From: Meconema thalassinum
Lineage: Eukaryota > Arthropoda > Insecta > Orthoptera > Tettigoniidae
Direction: 5' to 3'
DNA length: 64,000 nucleotides
NCBI GenBank assembly: GCA_946902985.2
Contig: OX336388.2
Coordinates: forward strand, 1,701,993,978 to 1,702,057,977
How positions within the stretch are numbered: the first letter of the stretch is position 1; each line of letters starts with the position of its first letter. The notes under the pieces are model-generated. The model saw only the letters and a program-made list of their open reading frames with translations, made no database searches and was not told the origin of the DNA. The position numbers and the translations under genes were made by a program. Below are positions 51,581-63,463 of the stretch, in pieces.

Positions 51581-52900
51581 AATAATCTCTGTGCCACTGC
51601 AGCCCAGTCAGGTTACGTGCTGGGTGCGACCGTGCCGGATGCGACCCACCAAAAATCGTGCCAGTAGCGACCCTGCTAGTAGCTTACAGTGCCGCATGCG
51701 ACCCATTGTTCGAGAGAAGAATTTTTACGGTGCGTCGTTTTAACTTAATTTACTCCTACTGTCGATCAAAATATTGTGTACACTCGAGTTTGAAAGTTGT
51801 TTGTGAAGTAACCAATTGGCCTACATAAAATCCAATAACATCATCATTTTTGTCGTTATATTTTATGTTAAGTCATGTAAGTTTGGAGTTTTTCATTTAT
51901 ATTTTAATATTTTTATCGCAGCTGGAACATAAAACGTGCTCGTTTTAAGCGTGTTTCAACCATGCGTCACCTTTAAGAATTCGTTTCACAAACACCCGTC
52001 ATCAGATCGAATCCAAGTTTTAACACAATGTACATTGGAATGTTTTATAACTGGTTTAATCATGTCAAAATGTTGTGTGTCCAAGGAACAAATTTATCAA
52101 TTTTGTAAGGTAACTTTTTCTCGGCTCGGGGAGGTTGAAAAATTGCGTTCTTGGTCGCGTTGTAATCCTTATATATCAAAAGGCTATGCTGTAGGACTGT
52201 GAAATACGTAAATGAATGTACTTATTTTATATCGGTTTGTATTTGTACGGGATAAAACGACATCGTTCACCAGCTTGCCGATACGGGGAAAGCTGTACAG
52301 CGTTGAGTAGTCTTATGAACTCGGTATGAATACAATCCAAACACTAAAGATGGCTTTCCCTTTTTAGTTGTAATAACATAGGATTCTTCCATTGCACAAA
52401 TCACTTGTAAAGCAAACTTAACACAAATGTTGACTGGTTGCAATTCACAAGATAAATAAGGGCTCATTGTGTCTTTCAATCAGTCTACGTGACGGGGTAA
52501 TCCCGCCTCCCCCAGAAAGAAATTCCCAGATTCCACTGATACATCAGTGCTTGGGTCGCTAGTGGCACGATGGCAAATTGGTGGGTCGCATGCTGCACGG
52601 GTCGCAACCGGCACGACACCGAAGATCCCCTGGCCTACCAAGCGACCGCTGCCCAGCCGTTTAGCCTGCAGATGATAGGGTGACGCGTGGTCAGCGCGTT
52701 GGGTCGCCTTGGCCGTTAAACTTGGTCTCCGTGACCGAGGCGCTGCTTCCCTGTCAGACAGCTACTCAATTGTCCTCACGAGGCTAAGTGTACCCCGTTC
52801 CAGCCCTCACGTCAGTTTCTAAAATTCCTGACGGAACCGGGAATGGAACCAGGGGCCTCCGGGTGCGAGGCAGGCGCGTTACCCCAACACCACGGGGCAG
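51581..52900 (-). mobile_element. SINE family 2 split by a TIR element
   Basis: The exact 16-bp duplication CATAGTCAGTAAACAA flanks the unit (51565-51580, 52901-52916). On the minus strand the SINE head and body run 52900-~52637 ('ccccgtggtgttggggtaac', box B reading 'ggttccattcccgg', 'ctgggcagcggtcgcttgg'). The SINE's last ~30 bases reappear at ~51613-51581 ('cctgactgggctgcagtggc' against 'cctgtcatgggctgtatagtgcc' in the intact copy). The middle kilobase is a later insertion. Confidence 0.82.
51616..52625. mobile_element. TIR element with repeated terminal motifs
   Basis: About 60-bp imperfect inverted repeats (51616-51683 against 52550-52625). Each end is built of a ~16-21-bp motif GTGCC-N3-TGCGACCC: four copies on the left (near 51619, 51635, 51659, 51690) and three inverted on the right. 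The interior (~51700-52545) is AT-rich; its longest frame (51936-52202, 88 codons) resembles nothing known to me. It sits inside a SINE. The exact target duplication is unclear and the superfamily unknown. Confidence 0.7.
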
Positions 52901-52916
52901 CATAGTCAGTAAACAA

Positions 52917-53336
52917 CTAGAAGAATGAAATGTCTGAATCTTGAAGTCGAGTGTACAGGAGAGAAAACTTTGAAAGTTAACAATATACTGTAATTATGAC
53001 TTAAAAATTTATACTGCAGGTTTTTTTACTTTACTTGTTTTGTTTTTTACTTCAAATTTCTTAATTTCATTTATGAAGACGTCACAAACACCCAGTCCCC
53101 GAACCAGGGGAATTCATTATAGGTTATTAAAATCCCCTCATCCCGACCGGGAATCGAATCCGAAGCTGGACCTGTTAGTGTATCCGCAACATTCAGTAAC
53201 CCAAATCCTCGTACCCCTCTCGTTTCCAAGGTAAGACAATTTGAAATTTGAGATGTTCCTTATATTAAACAAAACTGTTTATTCGCAAGCTTTAGCACAT
53301 TGATAGGTGCAAACTTGTAGATACGAGTTTTTTTTA
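52917..53336. other. Mostly unrecognised; tRNA-like patch
   Basis: 'tcccgaccgggaatcgaatcc' near 53134 looks like a box B remnant of an unidentified SINE; nothing else. Confidence 0.35.
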
Positions 53337-53352
53337 AACTTCCAGAACAGTA

Positions 53353-53567
53353 AAAACTAAACTTTCTTCGGCTTTTCCCAATCAATTGGGGTTGCCGGAG
53401 CCAACCAGGCTCATTTTGGTTTTGGCCGGGGATTTAAGGCCCGATTCCCTTCCTGACGCCTCGTGATTTTTCAGGTGAAAATTCCACCCCGCTGTCACAG
53501 AGATTCTAACCCCAGCCGCCCGGGTGAAAGACGAGCAGCCAAGCCACTGCACCATCACGCTCCCTAA
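53353..53567 (-). mobile_element. SINE family 3, minus copy
   Basis: Reverse of the copy at 22409-22625 ('ctttcttcggcttttcccaa', 'ttggttttggccggggattt', box B region 'attctaaccccagcc', 'agccactgcaccatcacg'). Flanks 'cttccagaacagta' (~53339-53352) and 'cttccagtacagta' (~53569-53582) are a target duplication with one mismatch. Confidence 0.8.
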
Positions 53568-53582
53568 GCTTCCAGTACAGTA

Positions 53583-54203
53583 GAGTTTCGATATTGGAGT
53601 CTCGATAGTTCGATTTTTCCACAAATCCGAGATGAAAGATTTGAATGAACAAAAATAACAAATCGTCAGTTTCGGTGCGCGAAAGCTGTATACAGGCGAC
53701 GTGTTGTTGGTACTGACCTTGAATGTCGTCCAGAAGTTCCCCTATCCTAACTCTCTCCGTCACTCTGACTCCTTCCTTCTCACCTACAATATAGTTCTCT
53801 CAAATTCCTCTTTGACGACCAGTGACTCAAACGTTACGCAGTACCACGCGCCGACAATAACCATATTTATGGCTGTTAGCTGCTGACCAATAGCATGCTC
53901 GCTCACAGAGTCCAGAGTCCGGCCGGCTTGTCAGGTCTCTGGTGTTGCACCGTTGCATTCAGTTCTGTCCAGTATCACTGGTTGCTCTCTCAGCGGCTAC
54001 TGTGGAGAGTTTACAACGCTGTGCCAAGGGGCTGGGAAAGCCCTGGCTCCGAGCAGATATGGAACGTAAACATATCCGTCCAGCGAGCAGGTCGTTAATG
54101 AGGAGAATTAGAGAACTATATACCGCCATCACGTTTCTTGGACCGTATTGTTTGTGCACGTGGCAGTTAATGTTTTGATTTTATACACTACGAATGCTGA
54201 CTG
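53583..54203. other. No recognisable feature
   Basis: No identifiable repeat; several short overlapping frames, none conserved. Confidence 0.35.
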
Positions 54204-54522
54204 AAGTCTCCGTGGCTTAAGTGGCAGCACGCCGGCCTCTCACCGCTGGATCCGTGGTTCAAATCCCGGTGACTCAATGTGAGATTTGTGCTGGGCAGAC
54301 AGGTTTTTCTCCGGGTACTCCGGTTTACCCTGTCAAAAATTGAATTCCAACAACACTCTCCACTATCATTTTTTGTCATCTATCATTCATTTAATCATTG
54401 CCCCAGAGGAGTGCACAGGCTTCGGCAGCCGGCACAGTTCATATCCTCGCCGCTAGATGGGGGGCTAAATTCATTTAATCTCTGACCCGGTCGGTCGACT
54501 GGAAGCAGGCTGTGGATTTTCA
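54204..54522 (+). mobile_element. SINE family 1, older copy
   Basis: Same head, body and tail as 18453-18785 but with many substitutions and a small deletion after the head. No clear target duplication. Confidence 0.85.
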
Positions 54523-54810
54523 AGAGTGAAGACTAAAGTGTAATTTCGTAAGTACGAGTTTTATCATTTCAAATGATCTTGTCGACTTCGTCGTTATGCT
54601 TGAGTCAAACGTTATGCGGAACGGAGACGGTTGCGTTACGGAGACTGAAGTGACGTCATGCAGCCGCGCGGGAAGCCTAAGTTAATGGCTAAAGGACAGC
54701 GAGTGCGTGACGTCATGCAGCCACGCGGGAAGCCGAAGTTAATGGTTAATGGAGTCTGTTGAAAGAGTCCTGGGGCATCGAGCTACCTGGGGCTTTGAGC
54801 GAAGCGAAAA

Positions 54811-56798
54811 GAATACAGGGTGACTCCTAAAGAGGTATACAAGATGCCAGATAAGAATACAGGGTGACTCCTAAAGAGGTGTACAAGATGTCACACAAGA
54901 ATACAGGGTGACTTCTAAAGAGGTGTAAAGAAAGGGAGGAAGGAAGCTTGTAGTTTAACGTGACCGTTAATCTCGCGATCATAAGCCTCCGTTTTACGTG
55001 GAATCCGAACCACAGGACATGGCATTTCACATCGAAAATCTCACATGCATTGACCGGGAATCGAACCTGGTCCGCCTTGGTGAGAGGCATACAGCTTGAC
55101 CGCTGCGCCACCACGCCCCCCTAAAGAGGTGTGCAGCGTGTCAGAACAAAATACAGTACAAGATGCCAGATAAGAATACAGGGTGACTACTAAAGAGATA
55201 TACAAGATGCCAGGTAAGAATACAAGGTGACTCTTAAAAAGGTGTACAAGATGGCAGAGAAGAATACAGGGTGACTCCTAAAGAGATGCACAAGATGTCA
55301 GACAAGAATACAGGGTGACTCCTAAAGAGGTGTACAAGATGTCACACAAGAATACAGGGTGACTTCTAAAGAGATATACAAGGTGCCATGTAAGAATACA
55401 GGGTGCCTCCTAAAGAGGTGTGCAGGATGTCAGAGCAAAATACAGTACAATATGCCAGATAACAATACAGGGTGACCCCTAAGGAGATATACAAGATGCC
55501 AGATAAGAACACAAGGTGACTCTTAAAGAGGTGTATAAATGGCAGAGAAGAATACAGGGTGGCTCCTAAAGAGGTGTACAAGATGTCAGACAAGAATACA
55601 GGGTGCCTCTTAAAGAGGTGTGCAGGATGTCAGAGCAAAATACAGTACAAGATGCCAGATACCAATACAGGGTGACTCAAAGAGATATACATGATCCCAG
55701 ATAAGAATACAGGCTGACTCCTAAAGAGATATACAAGATGCCAGATAAGAATACAGGGTGCCTCTTAAAGAGGTGTACAAGATGGCAGAGAAGAATACAG
55801 GGTGACTCCTAAAGAGGTGCACAAGATGTCAGACAAGAACACAGGCTGACTCCTGAAGAGGTGTACAAGATGGCAGAGAAGAATACAGGGTGACTCCTAA
55901 AGAGGTGCACAAGATGTCAGACAAGAATACAGGCTGACTCCTAAAGAGGTGTACAAGATGTCACACAAGAATACAGGGTGACTTCTAAAGAGATATATAA
56001 TATGCCATATAAGAATACAGGGTGCCTCCTAAATAGGTGTGCAGGATGTCAGAGCAAAATACAGTATAAGATGCCAGATAACAATACAGGGTGACCCATA
56101 AAGAGATATACAAGATGCCAGATAAGAATACAAGGTGACTCTTAAAGAGGTGTACAATATGGCAGAGAAGAATACAGGGTGGCTCCTAAAGAGGTGCACA
56201 AGATGTCAGACAAGAATACAGGGTGCCTCCTAAAGAGGTGTGCAGGATGTCAGAGCAAAATACAGAACAAGATGCCAGATAAGAATACAGGGTGGCTCCT
56301 AAAGAGGTGCACAAGATGTAAGACAAGAATACAGGGTGCCTCTTAAAGAGGTGTGCAGGATGTCAGAGCAAAATACAGTACAAGATGCCAGATAACAATA
56401 CAGGGTGACCCCTAAAGAGATATACAAGATGCCAGATAAGAATACAAGGTGACTCTTAAAGAGGTGTACAAAATGGCAGAGAAGAATACAGGGTGGCTCC
56501 TAAAGAGGTTCACAAGATGTCAGACAAGAATACAGGGTGCCTCCTAAAGAGGTGTGCAGGATGTCAGAGCAAAATACAGTACAAGATGCCAGATAAGAAT
56601 ACAGGGTGACTCCTAAACAGATATACAAGATGCCAGATAAGAATACAAGGTGACTCTTAAAGAGGTGTACAAGATGGCAGAGATGAATACAGGGTGACTC
56701 TTAAAGAGGTGCACAAGATGTCAGACACTAATACAGTCTGACTCCTGAAGAGGTGTACAAGATGTCACACAATAATACAGGGTGGCTTCTAAAGAGAT
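54811..56798. repeat. 44-bp satellite with ~200-bp higher-order repeat
   Basis: Monomer: 'aagaatacagggtgactcc', 'taaagaggtgtacaagatg', 'ccagat', ~40 copies. A variant segment 'tgcaggatgtcagagcaaaa' recurs at 55421, 55621, 56040, 56241, 56354 and 56555, mostly ~200 bp apart. The repeat of repeats is four full monomers plus one shortened (~24 bp) monomer. A SINE interrupts at 54927-55120. Confidence 0.95.
54927..55120 (-). mobile_element. SINE family 6, copy 3, inside the satellite
   Basis: Flanked by CTAAAGAGGTGT (54915-54926 and 55121-55132), which is also satellite sequence. Body 'gtgaccgttaatctcgcgat', 'tttacgtggaatccgaacc'; head on the minus strand with box B region 'ccgggaatcgaacctgg' and 'ttgaccgctgcgccaccacg'. 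Confidence 0.85.
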
Positions 56799-58010
56799 GT
56801 GTATACTTACCCTTTTGAACCCTGCGAGTAACACTGTCAGCATGAAATTTCGGACAGACCACTCCATTCCCCGCAGTTTGGCCCTTTGGCACAAATCTAC
56901 ACCTTTTAACCGATCTGCACCAAAATGTGTATACTTAGCCTTTGGAACCCTGCGAGTAACACTGTTTACATGAAATTCCGGACAGACCACTCCATTCCCT
57001 GCATTTAGGCCCTTTGGCACAAATCTACACCTTTTAACCGATCTGCACCAAAATGTGTATACTTAGCCTTTGGAACCCTGCGAGTAACACTGTTTACATG
57101 AAATTCTGGACAGACCACTCCATTCCCTGCATTTAGGCCCTTTGGCAATATCTACACCGTTTCACCGATCTGAACCAAAATTTGTATACACGACCTTTGG
57201 AATACTGCGGGTAACACTGTCCACTTTAAATTTGGACAGACCACTCAATTCCCTGCATTTCGGCTTTTTGACACAAATCTACACCGTTTCACCGATCTGA
57301 ACCAAAATGTGTATACTTAACCTTTGGAACCCTGCGAGTAACACTGTCTACATGAAATTCCGGACAGACCACTCCATTCCCTGCATTTATGCCCTTTGGC
57401 ACTAATCTACATCGTTTCACCAATCTGAACCAAAATGTGTATACTTACCCTTTGGAACCCTACGGGGAACACTGTCTGCTTGAAATTTCGGACAGTCCAT
57501 TTAGGCCCTTTGGCACAGATCTACATCGTTTTACCGATTGGACCAAAATTTGTATACTTACTCTTTGGAACCCTGCGAGTAACACTGTCAGCATGCAATT
57601 CCGGACAGACAACTCCATTCCCTGCATTTAAGCCCTTTGGCACAAATCTACATCGTTTCGCCGATCTGAACCAAATTTCACATACTTAGACTTTGGAACC
57701 CGACGAGTAACATTGTCTGCTTGAAATTTCGGACAGAGCACTCCATTCCCTGCATTTAGGTCCATTGGCGCAAATATACACCGTTTCACCGATCTGAATC
57801 ACATTTTGTACACTTACCCTTTGGAACCCTGCGGGTGACACTGTCCACTTTAAATTTCAGACAGACCACTCCATTTCTTTCATTTAGGCCCTTTATCACA
57901 AATCTACACCGTTCCTCCTAATTGCACTAAATTATACATACACTTTGAAACCCTGCTGGTAACACTGTCCACTTGATATTTTGGACAACGCCCTCCATTC
58001 CCTACATTTA
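56799..58010. repeat. 128-bp satellite, ~9 copies
   Basis: The unit carries 'gtatacttagcctttggaac', 'cctgcgagtaacactgt', 'ggacagaccactccattccc', 'ggccctttggcacaaatcta' and 'accgatctgaaccaaaat'. Starts at 56801, 56929, 57057 and 57185 are exactly 128 bp apart. It directly follows the 44-bp array. Confidence 0.95.
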
Positions 58011-58852
58011 GAATAACAAACAAACTGAACTTGTAAACCATGTATTTAGACCCTAGAATCATTCATGCCCATAGTGTAACTAACTGTAAGAGTATTTTAA
58101 TAAGTCTATTGTTGACTGACAATTCGGGCTGCATCACGTCGCCCCTACCAGTGTTCTGGTGCAGAATTTCGTAAATTGTTAAATATTGCGCTGCTTATAA
58201 ATTGCAGTCACGGGGAGTTATTAGTGCAAAAAGATTTATTTTGCCCCTTAAAACAGTTATCATCATGCATCTGTATAAGTGCAATGGTGTTGGTGCAATA
58301 CATTGAGGTTATCAGCTGCAATAAGCGTTGGTGCTTTCAAATTTACCGTAATTTATTCCGAAACTTATCGTTGAGCGCTATGTGGCCATAAATGATACTA
58401 TTGCTACCTCAGGAGCTCGGGACAGCCGAAGTTTTCCAAAGTGTTCTAATTATTTTCCTACGGCGCTATGCGTCAAAAGATGACACTATTGGTCTCTACA
58501 TTTCTAACAGACAATGAGATATAGGCCCTAGGCAGTGTCTTTTATTTCACTTACTCCTCTTTCAAATCATTTTTAGAAATTTGTTTGTAAATTGCATGTG
58601 TCAGTGCTGTAGTTAGTAAATAGCCGTTTTCCTATTCATTATTATCATCAGGGGAAAATTGATCTAAATGTTACGTCCATTATACTGTACTGCTTATCAC
58701 CCTCACTACAACCACCACCACCACCACAAAAGTTATATTTAATTTTTTTTTCTGGTAGTTTAAGTATCATGTGCCAATTCTGTAGTAGAATTCATTATCA
58801 TCCATAAAACAAATAAATCCACCGGGCGAAGCCGGGCACTACTGCTAGTATG
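58011..58852 (+). mobile_element. Helitron-like insertion in the 128-bp array
   Basis: The satellite stops at ~58010 and resumes at ~58853. The insert ends CCGGGCGAAGCCGGGC then ACTACTGCTAGT: a GC-rich 3' hairpin followed by CTAGT, the Helitron 3' signature. The expected 5' TC end is not clear. No Rep/helicase. Confidence 0.55.
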
Positions 58853-59060
58853 TAGCTATAGCCTTTGGATTCCTGCAGGTAGCACTGTCTACTTGAAATT
58901 TTGGACTGCCCTCTCCATTCCCTCATTTAGGCCCTTTGGCACAAATCTACACCGTAGATATATATACTGTATATATAGCTCAATATTCGTAGTTAGGCCC
59001 TTTGGCATAAATCTACACCGTTTCACCGATCTGCCCCAAATAAAAGTGTATTTTATTTTT
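58853..59060. repeat. 128-bp satellite, resumed units
   Basis: 'agcctttggattcctgcagg', 'ccctcatttaggccctttgg' and 'ccgtttcaccgatctg' continue the array beyond the insert, with a small TA-rich insertion near 58955-58990. Confidence 0.8.
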
Positions 59061-59249
59061 ACTCTCATATCATAGGATCCGCATAACCGACCGAGGTAGG
59101 TAGATCACGAGGCCAAGGAGCTGTGGACTCAATAGAGAAATGGATTCAAACCTCACCGTCAGTGATTCTTGGGGTTATTTTCAGTCTTTCCCATTTTCAG
59201 CTCCAGGCTAACAGTACCTTCTAATAGATCCCAACTCCTTGCTTAGTTT

Positions 59250-59945
59250 CATTTATTTCGTGTTGTCGCTTGGACATCGTGGTCATTTTGTACTTGCATA
59301 CTTGGGTGTTTACTGTATACCATACATATAGATAGATATACTATATAATTGTGGTATTTAGTAGTGTGTATAAGAGAGCCTCCGTGGCTTAGGCGGCAGC
59401 ACGCCGGCCTCTCACCGCTGGGTCCGTGGTTCAAATCCCGGTCACTCCATGTGAGATCTGTGCTGGACAAAACGGAGGCAGACAGGTTTTTCTCCGGGTA
59501 CTCCGGTTTTCCCTGTCAAAATTTCATTCCAGCAACACTCTCCACTATCATTTCATTTCATCTGTCATTCATTTAATCATTGCCCCAGAGGAGTGCGTCA
59601 GGCCTCGGCAGCCGGCACAGTTCATATCCTCGCCGCTAGATGGGGGCTTCATTCATTCCATTCCTGACCCGGTCGGAGACTGGAAGCAGGTTGTGGATTT
59701 TCATTTTTCAGTAGTGTGTATAAGTACAGTAATTCAAGTGAGGATTGAAAAGGAGGCGGCCGCAGCCTTAAGTTAGAAACCATCCCGGCATTTGCCTCGA
59801 AACCACGAAAAAACACTTCCAAGATTAAACCACGTCTTCTCAGTTTTGCCTCACGAGGCTCATTGTTCCCTGTTCCCGCCCTCTTGGCATAGCCGGTAAT
59901 AGAACCCGGGCCACCAAAAATGCTAGCCGCTACGCCAGGAGCTGG
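59250..59945 (-). mobile_element. SINE family 4 split by SINE family 1
   Basis: Left part 59250-59374 ('gacatcgtggtcatttt', 'cttgggtgttta'). Right part 59710-59945 ('aattcaagtgaggattg', 'aggaggcggccgcagcctta', 'gcctcacgaggctcattg', 'gctagccgctacgccaggag'). The family 1 copy lies between, with its 15-bp duplication, so family 4 was here first. Confidence 0.8.
59375..59709 (+). mobile_element. SINE family 1, young copy with target duplication
   Basis: Nearly identical to 18453-18785 over the full length; the differences seen are in the head and near the tail. Flanked by AGTAGTGTGTATAAG (59360-59374, 59710-59724). Confidence 0.92.
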
Positions 59946-61049
59946 ACGAACTTCATCTCTCATTAAGCCCTCTCGTGAGGTTGGCGTCAGTAAGGGTGGT
60001 ATCCTATCATTAAAAACATCCGACATGTGGACATTCATCGCATTCTATCCCCGACCCGATGGGTCTAGTGAGGGGTAAACAACAAGGATCCTCATCTGTA
60101 AAGGACATGCTCACATTGAGAGCCTGTGGAAGAGTTGACAATTCTACTCATACAATACCATACATACGTAAATCATGTCGTAATAAAATATTGATTTGGA
60201 AACAAAATTAAATGGGCGGGAAAATTGCGGGTTTGAGGTTAGCGCACGCCACGGCCGGTGGTGGCCAGGTGTCTAATTACTGGCGCTAGCTGTGCTCTCA
60301 CTCGAGAGGAGGACGCCGCCATCAATGGAACTGAATTTCATCACATCTCTTTAAAATGAATGAACATCTCTACATGCACATAGAGCTAATGCGCTTTTTT
60401 TTGCCGGACTTCATTGCAATTCTGTTTTTTGTCATCTATCTACTGCTAATATAAATTCTTCCTGCAGTCATTATTAACCAGATTGCTTTCATTGTCATTA
60501 AAATAGATCGTATGTAATGCAAATCCTATTTGTACAATTAATGAGCAAGGACAGGGGTTACCAATAATTTAGTGAGGTTAGAGTTCATGGGTTAATTCAT
60601 GAAACTTGTATACCGGTAGATGTTTTATGGTCTATTAGGCTATCTCGCATGATTTGTCGTCGAGGAGAGGAAGGCAGTCCACCGTCCCGAATTCCTGACT
60701 GATTATCGTAGCAGGTAGGCTGCTGAAGTTTCTACCCACCACCTTCGCGCAGTATTGTAGGTATCAGTATGCCAGGAATGGATCGTTTTACAGAACAGAG
60801 AAGTAGATAACGAAAATAAATTGTCAACGGAGGGTAGTACGCCAGTGTCGTTTGACAGATACTTCCAGGAAAATGTACTTGTTGATGTTCGTTATTATTA
60901 GTCGTAATGGAATTATGTACAAGACTTAAAAGGTAAAGATTTCCTATAATATTAATATTTAAAAGTTATTAATGGTACTAATTTGAACGAAGAGTAAATT
61001 TATATTTTGTCTTTCCTGCAAAACCCCAGTCCTTCTATCGCAACTGAAT
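59946..61049. other. No recognisable feature
   Basis: About 1.1 kb with no conserved frame or repeat shared in the window. Confidence 0.4.
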
Positions 61050-62200
61050 GGATTGGCAGACTGAAAATACGAAGTTTGGTGGATATACACTGCTCGACAA
61101 ATAAATCACTGCAGCCACGAGTGATCCATGTTCAATCTAAACTATACTCTACCAATGATTTCGCACAAACTTCACTGCAACGCGTAATACAGGGGTGCTG
61201 TTGGTCATTATTCAGTGCTTGACAAAGCCTTACGAAAAGCTGGAAATTCAGACTTTACGTGTCAGAATGCAGAACAATATGCCACGGCATCGTACTTGGG
61301 AATCACCATCCAGATCCAACTGTGTCGTAAGGTTCAACTGAACGAAGCCGGATGGCTCATAGGTTTACTGTTTATCCTGGCCGTAACACGTTATGTGCAG
61401 GCAAACGGCCGTAGAGAGTGGTTATCGCACACAATGAGTTTTGTATGTAGTGAGTCCATGTGCTGCAGCGTGATTGAGAGGTGAGGAACGAACATTTTGC
61501 TACAAGGAACATATAAGAACACAGTACTCACTCTCTGTATATTTTCGAGCTTCTTAATCATACCTGCTGACGCAATGACGTAATGATTGGTTACTGCAGC
61601 CAAGGCCGCGGAAAAATCCAACACCACCTAGACGTAACAATGACCACACATCGAAGCTAAGAATATAAGTGACTGAAGGATCTAGGAGGGTTTTACCGAC
61701 TACCTTAGCCATCTTATACAATGAAAGTAAACTTTTCGACTTGAGTTATCACGAACATATATCATTATACGTCAATCAATAATGACAGGTATGCGGCGTT
61801 CACTACATATTTTGCCTTTGCTGTCGTCAATGATGCCAGAAACGTCAACATAGAACAGAGAAATGCCGATCTCCTATGAGTACCTCTTCAGTCTTAATGA
61901 AAATAATGAACGCATTAAGGTTTTGCGCCGCAGAGTGCAACCCAATGATCCTGCACCAGTTCGTTAATGATATACGTCCAGGTTTAGGTGCTAAGGTATG
62001 AGTGGGACTATAGTCATGACGTCGGGTCACGTCTCGTAATTACTGAAGGCACAGAGACAGCACATGTGATACTGGAGACCAATTTTCCACTTCTTTTGCT
62101 GAGCACATTCTTTGGCCTGCCATGTCTCCCGATTTGTCTAACACGAATAACACGTTTAGGATATGAATGAGTGACGCTTGCATCAAACATTGGGCTATCG
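61050..62200 (+). pseudogene. Decayed Tc1-like transposase
   Basis: Scattered plus-strand fragments. Near 61870-61965, FSLNENNERIKVLRRRVQPNDPAPVR resembles the Tc1 segment after the second DDE region. Near 62103, ILWPAMSPDLSN corresponds to the WPARSPDLNP motif that precedes the last catalytic residue. Several frameshifts and stops separate them. A terminal-like 'tacactgctcgacaaataaa' occurs at 61086. Ends not defined. Confidence 0.5.
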
Positions 62201-62554
62201 ATGTGTGTAGTTGCTAGAAGACCGGTTGAGTTTGGCTCAGAACACTATACCCCACGTCAGGAAAATATCCCTCCGCGCATCTTCTCTCTCTGTCCCTCCG
62301 CGCACCTTCTCTCTCTCTGTCCCGTCTTGTGTTTCCAGCATGGCGCGCATCTGATCGAGTCTTTGAAACTGCCTTAACGACAAACGACTGTATTGCGTTC
62401 GGACCTTTGATTCACTTCAATTACGATTTTATCTACGGTATATTCACTGAACCAAATATCTGTTCCTATCGTGTTGGATCACCCAGTCGAAACCCGAGGC
62501 TCTGTGTTAATTTAAAGAAAAAGGATGCTTGTAGTTTTACGTTATCGTGCGATT
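62201..62554. other. Unrecognised, with a short CT-rich duplication
   Basis: Contains two copies of a 'ccctccgcgcaycttctctc' unit (62269-62320). Possibly part of the preceding Tc1 relic. Confidence 0.4.
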
Positions 62555-62880
62555 ATTAAAAATATTATAACACCATTCGCAAAAGAAGACTCTCCTTTTA
62601 TGGCCATTTAACACGAATAAACTCTGGAAGATTGTCCAATCGAATCTGTGCCTACTTTGTGGGGAAGAAAACCAAAGGGATCTGGTTTACAGAGGTGGAA
62701 AGGACCTACAATAACTGGGGATATCACATGAGGACATCTTGGAACGTGACTCCTTGAAGAAGAAACATGGGGATATTCAGAGTTTTCAGCCAAAACCTAT
62801 ATTGAAAACCGGCAAGAAGTGGACCGAAGAACGGAAGGAAGCTCATCGAAGAAGAATGCGTGAATACTGGGCCAATGTGA

Positions 62881-62920
<40 letters not shown>

Positions 62921-62935
62921 AAAGGCAGTTGAAAT
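62555..62935 (+). pseudogene. RTE-like LINE C-terminal fragment
   Basis: Plus-strand frames read NTIRKRRLSFYGHLTRINSGRL, VGKKTKGIWFTEVER and KKWTEERKEAHRRRMREYW, the conserved C terminus of the window's LINE family. The frame is broken by frameshifts, and a (GAAA)n run (62879-62915) lies just before the end. Dead. Confidence 0.75.
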
Positions 62936-63463
62936 AACGTGGTCCATAGACGACCAAAACGATTATAAAAGGAAATTGTGTTAGGCCAGTAATGACACAT
63001 AAACGACGAGTACTATACTAAGACGAAATGACGTGTGTCCTTGAACACTATGAACCAACTAATTGCTTATGTGTCATCCGTCAGCATCTTATCTTGGGAA
63101 AGATCGAAAGTAGACGGGGAGAAACAGGCTGCTTCCTTGAAGGATTACGACACGTACTCTTGAGAATCAGAAGGCAAAAATGATCTACTGACAGTACAAA
63201 GACTTAATTGTAACGTGAAGTGGAGGGTACTAATTATGAAACAAAATAATAATTTATTATACCGCGCATGGGAAAATATAAGTAATACTGTCAGGTGTAT
63301 AGGCGTTTTAGCCATCATCAAAATGTCGTTACACAACTTGGCGGGCGAGTAGGCTATATGTTTTCGGTTGAGCTGACATAGGCTACTGAGAAGTAGACAC
63401 TCTCATATAAATAAGATTAAATGTTAGGATACAACATGTGTATACAACTTACAGATATTGTCG
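62936..63463. other. No clear feature
   Basis: A 'gcgttttagccatcatcaaa' segment near 63303 is vaguely like Penelope terminal repeats but has no hammerhead core. Confidence 0.3.

Noticed and set aside
51581..52900. A 1.3-kb retrotransposed transcript with a SINE head (3' transduction)
   Set aside because: The missing SINE tail reappears at the far end, so a TIR element inserted into a normal SINE explains it better.
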